DNA from: Candidatus Methylomirabilis sp.
Lineage (GTDB): Bacteria; Methylomirabilota; Methylomirabilia; Methylomirabilales; Methylomirabilaceae
Assembly (NCBI RefSeq): GCF_028716865.1
Contig: NZ_JAQUOY010000010.1
Coordinates: 1-64,000, forward strand
Direction of reading: 5' to 3'
Length of the DNA: 64,000 bases
The notes below the pieces were generated by a model. It ran no database searches, was not told the DNA's origin, and saw nothing but the letters and a program-made list of their open reading frames with translations. The translations under genes and the position numbers were made by a program. This document shows, in pieces, positions 42,406-50,573 of the stretch (position 1 is the stretch's first letter; every line of letters starts with the position of its first letter).

Positions 42406-42474
42406 TAGGCTGAAGGCTAAAGACTGAAGGCTTAAAGCACACTACAAGTCTTCAGTCTATCTACCTTCAGCCTA
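42406..42474. repeat. Long imperfect hairpin between oxidoreductase and aminotransferase genes
   Basis: TAGGCTGAAGG (42406-42416) pairs with CCTTCAGCCTA (42464-42474), and inside it AGACTGAAG pairs with CTTCAGTCT. The whole 70-base gap folds back on itself. It may act as an RNA stability element between the two genes or be a mobile palindromic repeat. The aminotransferase stop codon lies within its edge. Confidence 0.65.
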
Positions 42475-43800
42475 TTCCCCTTTGTACCCTGTCTTTTCTA
42501 ATTCGGCAAAGGCCTCGTCAAGAATGTCGAGGCCTTCTAATGCCTGGTCCTCGGTAATAACCAGCGGCGGGTTGATCCGGATGTTGTAGGAATAGCACAT
42601 GGCAAGCAATCCCCTTCGGAGGCAGGCCTGAAACAGTCTTTGCGTGATTGGCTTTGACAGCGGTTCCTTGGTCTGTCTATCCTTGACCAGTTCCACCCCC
42701 AGCAAGAGCCCTCTGCCCCGTACATCACCTACAAACGGGTATTTCTCCTTCATCGCTTCCAGCCGCTTCAGCATGACCGCGCCGACGCGCTTGGCATTCG
42801 CCACAAGCTGATCCTTTCGAATCACCTCGAGGGTAGCCAGCCCCGCTGTTGCGGCGAGCGGATTACCTCCATAGCTTGATGAGCTTCCGCTCGGATTGCC
42901 AAAGGGCTTGCTCGCCATCAGTTTTTGCGTCGAGATCACCCCGCTGACCGGGAACCCCCCGCCCATTCCCTTGCCGACTGTCATCACGTCCGGCAGAATC
43001 GGCTCGTGGTCGCACCCCCACATCGATCCTGTGCGTCCGAAGCCTGTGAGCATCTCGTCGGCGATCAGCAGGGCGTCGCACTCCTTCGCTATTGCCTGCA
43101 CCGCGCTCAAGAATCCCTGGGGCGGAATCACATTCCCTGCGGTCCCCTGGATCGGTTCCACGATGATCGCGGCGATCTCGCCCTGCGTCTGATACCGGAT
43201 CACCTGACGCAAGGAATCCGCACAGGCAATACCGCAGTCGGGATAACGGAGCTTCAAAGGACAGCGATAACAGTTCGCGTATGGGGCGCTGTAGAGGCCA
43301 GGCATGAAAGGTCCCAACTGCTTCTTAAAATCATCCCCCAACAGCCCAAGAACCCCGCCGGTCTTGCCATGGAACCCGCCCCAGAAGCCGACAAACTCGA
43401 ACCTCTTCGTCGCCGACTTGGCGAGTCTGAAGGCAGCCTCGACCGCCTCCGCCCCACTAGAATACATCTGGATCCGCTTGAGTCCTTTCGGCGTGACCGA
43501 TGCCAACAACGCTAGGAACCGGGCCCGGTTCTCGGTGACGAAGCTGCCGAACGTCAGCCGCTCAATCTGGGCCTGCATCGCCTCGACGTAGTGCGGATGC
43601 GTATGTCCGATGCTCCCCACACCGATCCCGGCCATGAAATCGAGGTACCGGTTGCCGTCCTCATCGATCAGTGTGCACCCTTGACCGCCGGCCATCGCCA
43701 GCCCGGAATACAACGCGATCGACTGCAAGCCCGGCGCCATGTGGCGCGCCTCACGGGCGAAGATCGCCTTCGACCGTTTTCCAGGAATGTTTCGTTTCAT
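42472..43800 (-). CDS. Class III PLP-dependent aminotransferase
   Basis: A 442-residue fold-type I aminotransferase of the GabT/ArgD group: DFMAGIGVGSIGHTHPHYVEA, MYSSGAEAVEAAFRLAK, FWGGFHGKTGG, IVEPIQGTAGNVIPP, ADEMLTGFGRTG and the PLP-binding Lys in TVGKGMGGGFP. An unusual four-Cys segment (CYRCPLKLRYPDCGIAC) is present, as in some omega-amino acid transaminases. In this cluster it may aminate a keto-cyclitol made by the neighbouring oxidoreductase, though amino-acid substrates are equally possible. Its ATG at 43800 overlaps the ATP-grasp stop by 4 bases; an ATG at 43836 lies inside that gene. Confidence 0.88.
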   Translation of the reverse strand: MKRNIPGKRSKAIFAREARHMAPGLQSIALYSGLAMAGGQGCTLIDEDGNRYLDFMAGIGVGSIGHTHPHYVEAMQAQIERLTFGSFVTENRARFLALLASVTPKGLKRIQMYSSGAEAVEAAFRLAKSATKRFEFVGFWGGFHGKTGGVLGLLGDDFKKQLGPFMPGLYSAPYANCYRCPLKLRYPDCGIACADSLRQVIRYQTQGEIAAIIVEPIQGTAGNVIPPQGFLSAVQAIAKECDALLIADEMLTGFGRTGSMWGCDHEPILPDVMTVGKGMGGGFPVSGVISTQKLMASKPFGNPSGSSSSYGGNPLAATAGLATLEVIRKDQLVANAKRVGAVMLKRLEAMKEKYPFVGDVRGRGLLLGVELVKDRQTKEPLSKPITQRLFQACLRRGLLAMCYSYNIRINPPLVITEDQALEGLDILDEAFAELEKTGYKGE

Positions 43801-44660
43801 GGAAGCGCCTCCTGTGTGAGGCGATGCAGCAGCCATCCGGCAATCTGGGCAGCAGCCTCCTCGCGAAATAACGCAAACGAAGGCCAGGCATTAAGATCGA
43901 TGAGGATGATCTCCCCGTGAGAAGTGACGATGGCATCGCCTCCGTACACCTCAAGGCCGAGGGCGGAAGCCGCCCGCTGGGTGAGGGTCTGTAACGTCTC
44001 CTCAGAAAAGGGATACCGAGCCAGATCCTGATCCCGGTGATAGAACCACCTGAACCACGCATCTTTTCGGTTGCCTGCGAGTGGCTTCCCTATCCCGTAG
44101 AATTTAAGCAAATCCCCAGGAATGTGCTGCTGCAGCACCACGCGGGGGATTCCCCTGTCGTGGAGGGCTGCCAGAGTCTTCCGGAGATCCTCCGGAGATG
44201 GTGTGCGCTCGACATCCCCGGATTGGGTATTGTGAACGTCGGCTCGCTTGACCCAGATTGGGAAAGGGCCTGTCGGAAGCTGTGACGCAGGACGACCATG
44301 ATCGGACGAGTTGCTCGAGATGATCTGGCTCCTGGGGATTGGAATCGCTGAGGCCGCAAGAAGCGGGATCATTCGATCCCGATAGGTGTTCATCACAGCC
44401 TGCGGAGAATTGACATGCGGGATGCCTTGCATCTCCATCGGTTCAAGCAAGCCGAGGGCTTCGATCCGCTCGCACATCAAAAACACGAGCGACGGCCAGG
44501 GGGTATCGGCCACAGAAAGCTCCTCCGGCGTCTTGAGCTGTACCTGGTAGCCGGCCGCTTCGACATGTTTGGCTACGAGCCTCAGGATCTCAGTATCATC
44601 AAACTCCCGGCCCGGCGAGTGCTGCTGCTCACGATAAATTCCCCACAGGTGTGGCATCAT
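43797..44660 (-). CDS. ATP-grasp-fold ligase or kinase
   Basis: A 287-residue protein with the ATP-grasp pattern: a central strand PFPIWVKRADVHNTQSGDV (nucleotide-binding Lys), VVLQQHIPGDLLKFYGIG, and the metal-binding GLEVYGGDAIVTSHGEIILI followed by DLNAWPSF. The N-terminal domain (EILRLVAKHVEAAGYQVQL) fits the pre-ATP-grasp fold. The family includes RimK-like amino-acid ligases and inositol phosphate 5/6-kinases; both would make sense in this cluster. The D-L-N-x-W-P-S-F end is like that of small-substrate members. Coupled by a 4-base overlap to the aminotransferase gene. Confidence 0.72.
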   Translation of the reverse strand: MMPHLWGIYREQQHSPGREFDDTEILRLVAKHVEAAGYQVQLKTPEELSVADTPWPSLVFLMCERIEALGLLEPMEMQGIPHVNSPQAVMNTYRDRMIPLLAASAIPIPRSQIISSNSSDHGRPASQLPTGPFPIWVKRADVHNTQSGDVERTPSPEDLRKTLAALHDRGIPRVVLQQHIPGDLLKFYGIGKPLAGNRKDAWFRWFYHRDQDLARYPFSEETLQTLTQRAASALGLEVYGGDAIVTSHGEIILIDLNAWPSFALFREEAAAQIAGWLLHRLTQEALP

Positions 44661-44740
44661 CAGGAACTGCCTCCGCTTTTAAAGCAGGGTTTGGGGGGTA
44701 GGGGTTGGGGTTTCGGGAAAAGCCGGTAATTGTGCGTAAT

Positions 44741-44780
44741 CCCCATACCCCATACCCTAAACCCTATACCCTGTCTTTTC
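44741..44780 (-). repeat. G-run repeat at the end of the nucleotidyltransferase gene
   Basis: On the minus strand GACAGGGTATAGGGTTTAGG and then GTATGGGGTATGGGG: five G-runs of three to four bases with short loops, a G-quadruplex-type motif. The stop codon lies within it. The first 14 bases (GAAAAGACAGGGTA) recur exactly at 42485-42498 in the 3' end of the aminotransferase gene, so both proteins end in E-K-T-G-Y. A C-rich counterpart (AAACCCCAACCCC) follows about 25 bases on and could pair with it. Confidence 0.6.
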
Positions 44781-45506
44781 ATGTTCTTGTACAAGGGTTT
44801 CGGCCAGGTGAAGATCCTCTGCACGATCGACGTCAATGACCTGGTCAATGCCTACCCCATAGATCGGAACCCTGCGGTCAACCATCCAGAATAGGAAGTC
44901 GCGAAGCCGGTCGAGTGTAGATGGGTGAGGGGCTTGGGCAAAGATTGAGCCAGATACAAGGTAGAGTCCAGCGGTCACGACGTCACCCGAATCGCCCCCT
45001 ATTCCCGTCACCCGCCCTGACGGATCGAGGGTCACCCAGAGCGGCTTCTCGTCGGCTACGAACGGCGTCACGGCCAAGACGACGGAAGCCTGACGGCAAC
45101 GCCGGGCCTCATCGACGAACCGGCGAAACGCCGGTTCCGGGCAGATCCAGTCCACGGTAGACATGAGGGTGAGGCCCGGACCCGATCGCCCACCGATTTC
45201 CCAGAAGCTTTCGTACGATGAGCGTGTGGTTTTTACGATGCATCGGATGTCGAGGTCCGGAAAACGCTCCCGGATGAACGTGGCACACTCCCGGTTGTCC
45301 TCGTTGAAGATGATCCGTAGCTGTGTGATGCCGACCTTTACAAAATTGTTCACCACCCGCTCGATCAGCGGGACGCCTGCAACCGGCACCATCGGCTTCG
45401 GTATCCCCAAGCCGTCCCGTTTCAACCGGGAACCTTCCCCGGCCGCAATAATACCTCCCGTCAGGGCCTGTCCTGAGCCGGGTCGAAGGGTTGTGGGCGC
45501 ACTCAC
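44757..45506 (-). CDS. Sugar/cyclitol-phosphate nucleotidyltransferase
   Basis: A 249-residue GT-A-fold nucleotidyltransferase with a complete activation loop GGIIAAGEGSRLKRDGLGIP, KPMVPVAGVPLIERV (Lys and substrate loop) and a metal-binding STVDWICPE region. It would supply the CDP-activating step missing from the fused phosphatidyltransferase, e.g. CTP plus inositol phosphate to CDP-inositol; this is inference from the gene set. Residues 1-18 (SAPTTLRPGSGQALTGG) come from a dispersed repeat inserted ahead of the original start. The GTG start overlaps the HAD gene stop by 4 bases (GTGA). Confidence 0.8.
   Translation of the reverse strand: MSAPTTLRPGSGQALTGGIIAAGEGSRLKRDGLGIPKPMVPVAGVPLIERVVNNFVKVGITQLRIIFNEDNRECATFIRERFPDLDIRCIVKTTRSSYESFWEIGGRSGPGLTLMSTVDWICPEPAFRRFVDEARRCRQASVVLAVTPFVADEKPLWVTLDPSGRVTGIGGDSGDVVTAGLYLVSGSIFAQAPHPSTLDRLRDFLFWMVDRRVPIYGVGIDQVIDVDRAEDLHLAETLVQEHEKTGYRV
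45466..45490 (-). repeat. Dispersed repeat forming the N-terminus of the nucleotidyltransferase
   Basis: On the plus strand GCCTGTCCTGAGCCGGGTCG followed by AAGGG. Read on the minus strand it encodes LRPGSGQA, immediately before the conserved activation loop. Confidence 0.85.
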
Positions 45507-46225
45507 AGGAGCGCCTCCCGAAGATCTGTCAAGGACCTTATCGTGGGGTCATCCGGGCAACAGGGCGCGAGAGGGCCGGAGTGGTCTGAAACCAGCCAGA
45601 TATGGGGCATCCCGAGACGCTTTGCCCCCTCCATGTCACGAGGCAATGAGTCTCCGACGAATACCGCCTCTCGTGGGTCGAGTTGCAACTGCGTCAGCGC
45701 GATCTGAAAGATCCGGGGGTCCGGCTTGATGAACCCGACGCACGCCGAATCAACCAACACACTCATGAGCGGGGCAAGTCCACTCTCGAGGCAAACGCGT
45801 TCGAGGTTGCCATAGAAGTTCGAGATGATGCCGAGCCGGAATCGTGCTGACAACTCTTGCAGGATCGCAAGGTTAGAACGAATCTTGTCTAATGAGTCCT
45901 GGAGAAACCGGTCACACAGACGCGACGCCAACCCTGAATCGGCCACATCCAGCGCTTCCAGTACACCCGTGATCTGGAGCAGGAGGCTCTCTCTGAACGA
46001 GCAGCTCGAGAGCCTCCTGGCCACCAGCGCATCATCGCCGACATAATAAGCTCGCTCGTATCGATCCCAGTCTACCTCTACGTGCTCGGCCAGATAGAGT
46101 GGATAGAATCTGTCTTTCCAGGTGATCCCATCGGCATCAAGGGTTCCCCCAAAATCGAAGAGAACAGCTTTCGGAGGCTCTACGCACCTCCAGCTTGAGG
46201 CGATCGTCTGTGACTCTGCAGCCAT
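45503..46225 (-). CDS. HAD-superfamily hydrolase-like protein
   Basis: A 240-residue HAD-like protein: motif I AVLFDFGGTLD, motif II LGIISNF, motif III FIKPDPRIF (Lys), motif IV VFVGDSLPRDMEGAKRLGM. The nucleophile Asp is present but the usual second Asp of motif I (D-x-D) is replaced by Gly, which in some members weakens phosphatase activity. In the cluster it might remove a phosphate from an inositol-phosphate intermediate, as the phosphatase does in known inositol-lipid pathways. The ATG at 46225 overlaps the flippase stop (TGATG), and its own stop overlaps the next start by 4 bases. Confidence 0.82.
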   Translation of the reverse strand: MAAESQTIASSWRCVEPPKAVLFDFGGTLDADGITWKDRFYPLYLAEHVEVDWDRYERAYYVGDDALVARRLSSCSFRESLLLQITGVLEALDVADSGLASRLCDRFLQDSLDKIRSNLAILQELSARFRLGIISNFYGNLERVCLESGLAPLMSVLVDSACVGFIKPDPRIFQIALTQLQLDPREAVFVGDSLPRDMEGAKRLGMPHIWLVSDHSGPLAPCCPDDPTIRSLTDLREALL

Positions 46226-47244
46226 CAACCGGTAACCTCCCCGGGCGCTCCGACGATTCCCGTCTTCATCGCGAGCAGGATGAGCAGACCGGGGATTGCC
46301 CACGTAACCTCTCTCCCGCGGCGAATAATACTGTACACGGCGCCTTGCGCGGCGGGCAGGCCTAACACTGAAAAGACGGCAACCCGCACCGTTTCAGCAC
46401 TCCCGACCCGCCCCGGGATAAAGAAGATAATGCTGTTCAGCGCCATCGCCAGGCTCTCCACGGCTATCGCCGTCCCGAGGCTCGGATTCGTTGAAAGCCA
46501 CTGGAGTACAAGGTAGGTCTCGAGCAGGCCCCCACACCATCCAAGCAGACACCAAAACGTCGCCCAGTAGAACACCGACATACGTGTCTTGTAGAAAAGG
46601 GCAAGCCATCGATCCAGCGATGCCGTGGCGTGCCATTGGGGGTCGATATGCTCCGGCTTGATCCCGATCTTCATCAACCCACGCAGCAGGGTCCCGAAGG
46701 CTCGCCTCTTCAGTGCCCAGAAGGCGATGATGACGACGGCTCCCATCCCCCCTGCAAGCCCAAGCGCGGCAGCCCGTATTCCCGCAGGCAACGCGAACTG
46801 CGCTACAGCAATGCTCAAACCCAGGCTGAGAAATACAACCTGCGCCACGATTTCCGCATGCTTGTGAACCATGATCGAGGTCACCGACCGGCTGAACCCA
46901 ACCGACCTGCTCAGCAGGTGCGCTTTCACAGGCTCTCCCGTCAGGTTTGCGGGCGGGACAAAATAGTTGATGGAATCTCCGACCAGGTAGACGCCAAACA
47001 TTCGCCAATATCCGATCTGTCTAGCCCTGGAGCCGATCAGGACCCACCACCCGGCCATGAAGGCCATTTGCGCAAAAAGGTAGAGAACGACCAGCAGAAA
47101 GAACCCTTTCCCGATTAACCCGATGTTCGTTCGTATCGCCGGCCACCCGATCCTCCCGCAAAGCCAGACTATCCCTGCAAGTCCGGCAAGGATGAGCAGG
47201 GGTTGCAGAATAGACTTGGACAGTTGCAGGCTTCTTTTCAACAC
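46225..47244 (-). CDS. LPG_synthase_TM/HpnL-like flippase-type membrane protein
   Basis: A 339-residue protein with about eight membrane helices of the UPF0104/lysylphosphatidylglycerol-synthase TM family (AglD2/HpnL-like). Family landmarks include the polar DSINYFVPPANLTGEPVKAH, a helix with IMVHKHAEIVAQVVFL, and SIIFFIPGRVGSAETVRV near the end. Relatives flip or transport lipids with large head groups. It is the first gene of the overlapping inositol-type cluster, so it is a good candidate to move the product across the inner membrane. The start is a GTG at 47244 with a poor ribosome-binding site. Confidence 0.8.
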   Translation of the reverse strand: MLKRSLQLSKSILQPLLILAGLAGIVWLCGRIGWPAIRTNIGLIGKGFFLLVVLYLFAQMAFMAGWWVLIGSRARQIGYWRMFGVYLVGDSINYFVPPANLTGEPVKAHLLSRSVGFSRSVTSIMVHKHAEIVAQVVFLSLGLSIAVAQFALPAGIRAAALGLAGGMGAVVIIAFWALKRRAFGTLLRGLMKIGIKPEHIDPQWHATASLDRWLALFYKTRMSVFYWATFWCLLGWCGGLLETYLVLQWLSTNPSLGTAIAVESLAMALNSIIFFIPGRVGSAETVRVAVFSVLGLPAAQGAVYSIIRRGREVTWAIPGLLILLAMKTGIVGAPGEVTG

Positions 47245-47294
47245 TCAAGAACGCCATATATGTCGCATCACATCACGGCAGGCCACGATACGAC

Positions 47295-48848
47295 TTAGAG
47301 TTGTTCCATGAAGGAGGCAATCTCATCAAGCTTGACGCCCCGAACGGCGATCTCTGGTGTATAGACAACCTCGTCTGCCGCCCAGACTAAGGTTCCCTTG
47401 ACCTCCTTGCCAACCGCCAATATGTTGGAGAGGATCGCGTGGATATTGTCGTTGATCCGCACCGTATTCGGTTTCAGCGGCGCCGCGATCCGTCCGTCCT
47501 TGATGATGTATGAGTCGCCGACCACCGTGCAGGTGAAGTCTCCCGCCCGCAGCCCATTGATGGGATACGTATACCAGATTCGGCCGATCAACAGGCCGTC
47601 TTTTACGGTGGCGATCAGCTCATCGAGACCCTGGTCTCCACCCTGCACGACAGCATTGGTGGAGGCAATGCCGGCCTGGACGCCGAACTGTCGGCCGCCA
47701 CCGGCCCAGAACCGGAAACCGTTCCGTGGCACGATCGCGCTGCCGTGCTGGTTCGGATCCACCCCCAGCTTCTCTGCGCCCCTGGGATCTTTCAGAATCC
47801 GCTGCCCCTCATAATAGTTGGTGAGCAGTCCCACCAATTTCCCACGCTGGATCAGGCGTGTTTTCCCGGTCGGCAGTCCCTCGCAGGTAATCCCCTTGCT
47901 CCCCATCAACCCGCGCTGCGCACCGTGATCGTAAAGCGTCAAATGCTTCGACGCAACTCGCTTCCCAAGTCGTCCCATGAACGGCGAACTGTCGCTGTAG
48001 AAGTTGCTGAGACTGAGAGAAGGCAGGATCAGATTGTTCAGGAGGTCGGCCACGGGCTGACGTCCGAAGATGACGGTATACTCCCCACTCTTAATCCGCT
48101 CCCCGCCAATCGCCGCGAGGGCGTTCTGTGCGGCTTCCACACCGGCGTCATCAGTGAACTGATCCAGGCGGGTGCCGGCGGAGCAGCCGCTGCCTTTGGA
48201 GGCCTTGGCCTCGACCATTGCGGTGACGAAGGCCATAATCAACGTCGATTCGTCGGTCTGGACCTCGGGCATGGCCGTCGAGGCGATGGCGATCCGCTCC
48301 TGCTGGATGGTCACATCGCCACCGACGATGAGGCCTAATGCTTTGATCTGCTCTTTGCCGCCCGCCAACTCGGCAAGCCTGGGGGAGGCTGCAAAGGTTT
48401 TCAGTCCCCCCTGCAACACTCTCCAGCCGACCTCGACCAGCTCCTCGTCTCGAATCTTCATCAGTCTAGGGTCGTGGTAGCGGCGGAGCCTTCGCCGCTC
48501 ACCTGTGGCTCTCGGCAGCGACGAGAATTCGGGGTCGATGACGGCGCCGCGCCTGGCCTTCTCGAGGGCTCTTTTGACCCCATCGAGACTTAGGTCGCTC
48601 GGTTCACTGCCGAACCCGATCGTGGTGCCGGCCTCTGTCTTGAAGGCCGCCGAAATTCCAAGGCCGTACGATTCGCTCGATTTCGGCTCCTCGACGCCAT
48701 TACAGGGGATGTGCGAGGTGTAGTTCAGCCGGGCCAAGAGGTTGCCGTTGCTCGATGCGAACACCTCGGCCTCGGCCACCTGCTCGGCCGACTTTAGATA
48801 CGCCAAGGCCTGTTCGACAGCCTTTGTAAGTTCAGCGGTTGAGATCAT
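47295..48848 (-). CDS. pmbA: TldD/PmbA-family protein, PmbA (TldE)-like
   Basis: A 517-residue protein of the metal-free partner type. TldE/PmbA forms a dimer with TldD, a zinc protease that opens peptide substrates. Visible features: VEEPKSSESYGLGISAAFK, the QPVADLLNNLILPSLSLS stretch with no HExxxH, the PmbA-like LYDHGAQRGLMGSKGITCEG and GLRAGDFTCTVV end. The ATG at 48848 follows GGAGGCG; upstream frame to 49004 is rejected because it overlaps tldD. It lies 16 bases after tldD and 50 bases before the flippase gene. Confidence 0.88.
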   Translation of the reverse strand: MISTAELTKAVEQALAYLKSAEQVAEAEVFASSNGNLLARLNYTSHIPCNGVEEPKSSESYGLGISAAFKTEAGTTIGFGSEPSDLSLDGVKRALEKARRGAVIDPEFSSLPRATGERRRLRRYHDPRLMKIRDEELVEVGWRVLQGGLKTFAASPRLAELAGGKEQIKALGLIVGGDVTIQQERIAIASTAMPEVQTDESTLIMAFVTAMVEAKASKGSGCSAGTRLDQFTDDAGVEAAQNALAAIGGERIKSGEYTVIFGRQPVADLLNNLILPSLSLSNFYSDSSPFMGRLGKRVASKHLTLYDHGAQRGLMGSKGITCEGLPTGKTRLIQRGKLVGLLTNYYEGQRILKDPRGAEKLGVDPNQHGSAIVPRNGFRFWAGGGRQFGVQAGIASTNAVVQGGDQGLDELIATVKDGLLIGRIWYTYPINGLRAGDFTCTVVGDSYIIKDGRIAAPLKPNTVRINDNIHAILSNILAVGKEVKGTLVWAADEVVYTPEIAVRGVKLDEIASFMEQL

Positions 48849-48864
48849 CGGTACGCCTCCGAAG

Positions 48865-50439
48865 TTACTTGGTGACGCCGGTGAGAAGGGCGCGGCTGCG
48901 CATGGTGGGACCCCCATTGCCCAGCCGCTTGGTCTGCATCGGCTGGCCCTTGCCGCAATTGGGGATCGGGTAGAGGCGGAAGTCCTTCCCCACTGCATCC
49001 ACATTCATCAGATAGTCCTTGGTATCGGCCATGATCCCGCCGTTACAAAACAGCTCTCCGATCTGCCCCTGCTTGATCTCGTAGACCTTCATTGCGGAGA
49101 TCTGGAAGTTCTCACGCGATTCAGAGATCGAGGGAGTCCGGTGCCCCACGAGGTAGTAGCCGTGGGGGATCTCCCGGATGATCTCCTGAGGGTCCCGTTC
49201 GCCAGGACCGAACACCGTATTCGACATCCTGATCAAAGGAACCAGCGAGGCATCAGCGGCCTTGTATGACCCGTTCGGGGGGATACCTAAGATGGCGGCG
49301 GTCTGGCGGCTGTTCATGAAACCGGTGAAGATCCCATGGTCGATGTGCATCACCCTTCTCCCTGGTGTGCCTTCATGGTCATACCGATAATGGCCGTACC
49401 CGGGAAGAGAGGGATCGGAGAAGGCTGAGACGAGGGAGGAAGCGATCGGTTTACCCAGTTGATGCTCCTGGAGGTTCCGGAAGAGCCAGCTTCGGCCGGC
49501 GTAAGAGGTCTCCATCTTCAATGCGCGGTCCAGCTCGGTCGGATGGCCGACAATCTCGTGAACCTTTAAGGTGTTGTAGTGAGGATCGGTGACGACCACT
49601 ACCTCGCGGTCAGTGGGCTTGAGCGGCCTGGCATGACACAGGCTCACCGCGTCTTTCGCGAGGCCGGTACAGAAGGCCCGGAAGTCCGGGAACTGAATGT
49701 ACTCCTCTTGTACGCCTCGGGTTAAGACCTCCCAGCCACGCTGATGGCCCATGTAATCGTACAGCTCCTGCGTACCCGATTTGCCGTGGGCGACAATGAA
49801 ACAGGTGCCCTGAGTCAGGGCGAAGCACTGGTCGATGTTGGCCCCCTCAGAGCTGCAGAACAGTTCCCGGCTCAACAGGGTGAAGGCCGAGATGAACGTA
49901 TACTTGACATGAGGGTCGAGCGCAAGCGCACTCCTGGAGATCTCGGTCGTCAGCGTCGTGATCTCGTCCAGGGGGACGGAGCGGGGATCGACCTCGAAGC
50001 GAGCAGGAACGGTATCCTGATGGATGTCGATGGGCGCAAGGGTTGTGCTGATCAGGGCATCGCCCAGGGAGCCGAACGCCTCCCGTGTCGCGCTCTTGCG
50101 CAGGGCGTTGGCCAAGGCCCGATGATGCGCGTGGCGGAGCCCGTCCTTGATGATCTGCGCCAGCCGATCCAGGTCAGCTGTTCCGAGCGATTGCCCGAAA
50201 TAGCCCGGCGCGACCATCCCGTCACCGGACAGGGCGCGGATACCAACCGCAAAGGCATAGTCCCTGGTGCTATGTTTACTCCCGCCATTCTCTGCCGCAG
50301 CCGATTGTCCTTCATCGACCTGCACGCGAATGTCGGCGTAGCGGCAGCCGCGAAGACTCTTCCGGTAGCGTGTGGCAAGATCGAAGATCATCGGTTTGAT
50401 CTGATCGATGATCTGTACTGTCATCGATTGTGACGGCAT
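48865..50439 (-). CDS. tldD: TldD-type zinc metalloprotease
   Basis: A 524-residue catalytic subunit. The zinc-binding HEIVGHPTELD (H-E-x-x-x-H) is intact, followed by a conserved Tyr-rich loop and the GGIMADTKDYLMNVDAVGKD and SRALLTGVTK ends. TldD/TldE pairs cut leaders from peptides such as microcins and degrade misfolded antitoxins. No precursor peptide gene was found in the window. It is first in the operon that continues with pmbA. The ATG at 50439 has AGAGGAAG upstream; an in-frame ATG at 50424 is an alternative. Confidence 0.92.
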   Translation of the reverse strand: MPSQSMTVQIIDQIKPMIFDLATRYRKSLRGCRYADIRVQVDEGQSAAAENGGSKHSTRDYAFAVGIRALSGDGMVAPGYFGQSLGTADLDRLAQIIKDGLRHAHHRALANALRKSATREAFGSLGDALISTTLAPIDIHQDTVPARFEVDPRSVPLDEITTLTTEISRSALALDPHVKYTFISAFTLLSRELFCSSEGANIDQCFALTQGTCFIVAHGKSGTQELYDYMGHQRGWEVLTRGVQEEYIQFPDFRAFCTGLAKDAVSLCHARPLKPTDREVVVVTDPHYNTLKVHEIVGHPTELDRALKMETSYAGRSWLFRNLQEHQLGKPIASSLVSAFSDPSLPGYGHYRYDHEGTPGRRVMHIDHGIFTGFMNSRQTAAILGIPPNGSYKAADASLVPLIRMSNTVFGPGERDPQEIIREIPHGYYLVGHRTPSISESRENFQISAMKVYEIKQGQIGELFCNGGIMADTKDYLMNVDAVGKDFRLYPIPNCGKGQPMQTKRLGNGGPTMRSRALLTGVTK

Positions 50440-50507
50440 CGCCGTGTCTTCCTCTCAATTCCTATCAATGGTTGAGATCTTTTCAAGAACACAAAGCCAG
50501 AACCGAA

Positions 50508-50536
50508 ATTATACTCCATTAGGGTGAGAACTGGAA
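50508..50536 (-). promoter_or_regulatory. Promoter upstream of tldD
   Basis: On the minus strand TATAAT (50508-50513), perfect, with TTCCAG (50531-50536) 17 bases upstream as a weak -35. Transcription would start about 60 bases before tldD and could run on through pmbA into the flippase/inositol cluster, as no terminator was seen before it. Confidence 0.5.
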
Positions 50537-50573
50537 AGCACTTTTGCACGGGACTGCGCTACTGTAAGGTATC

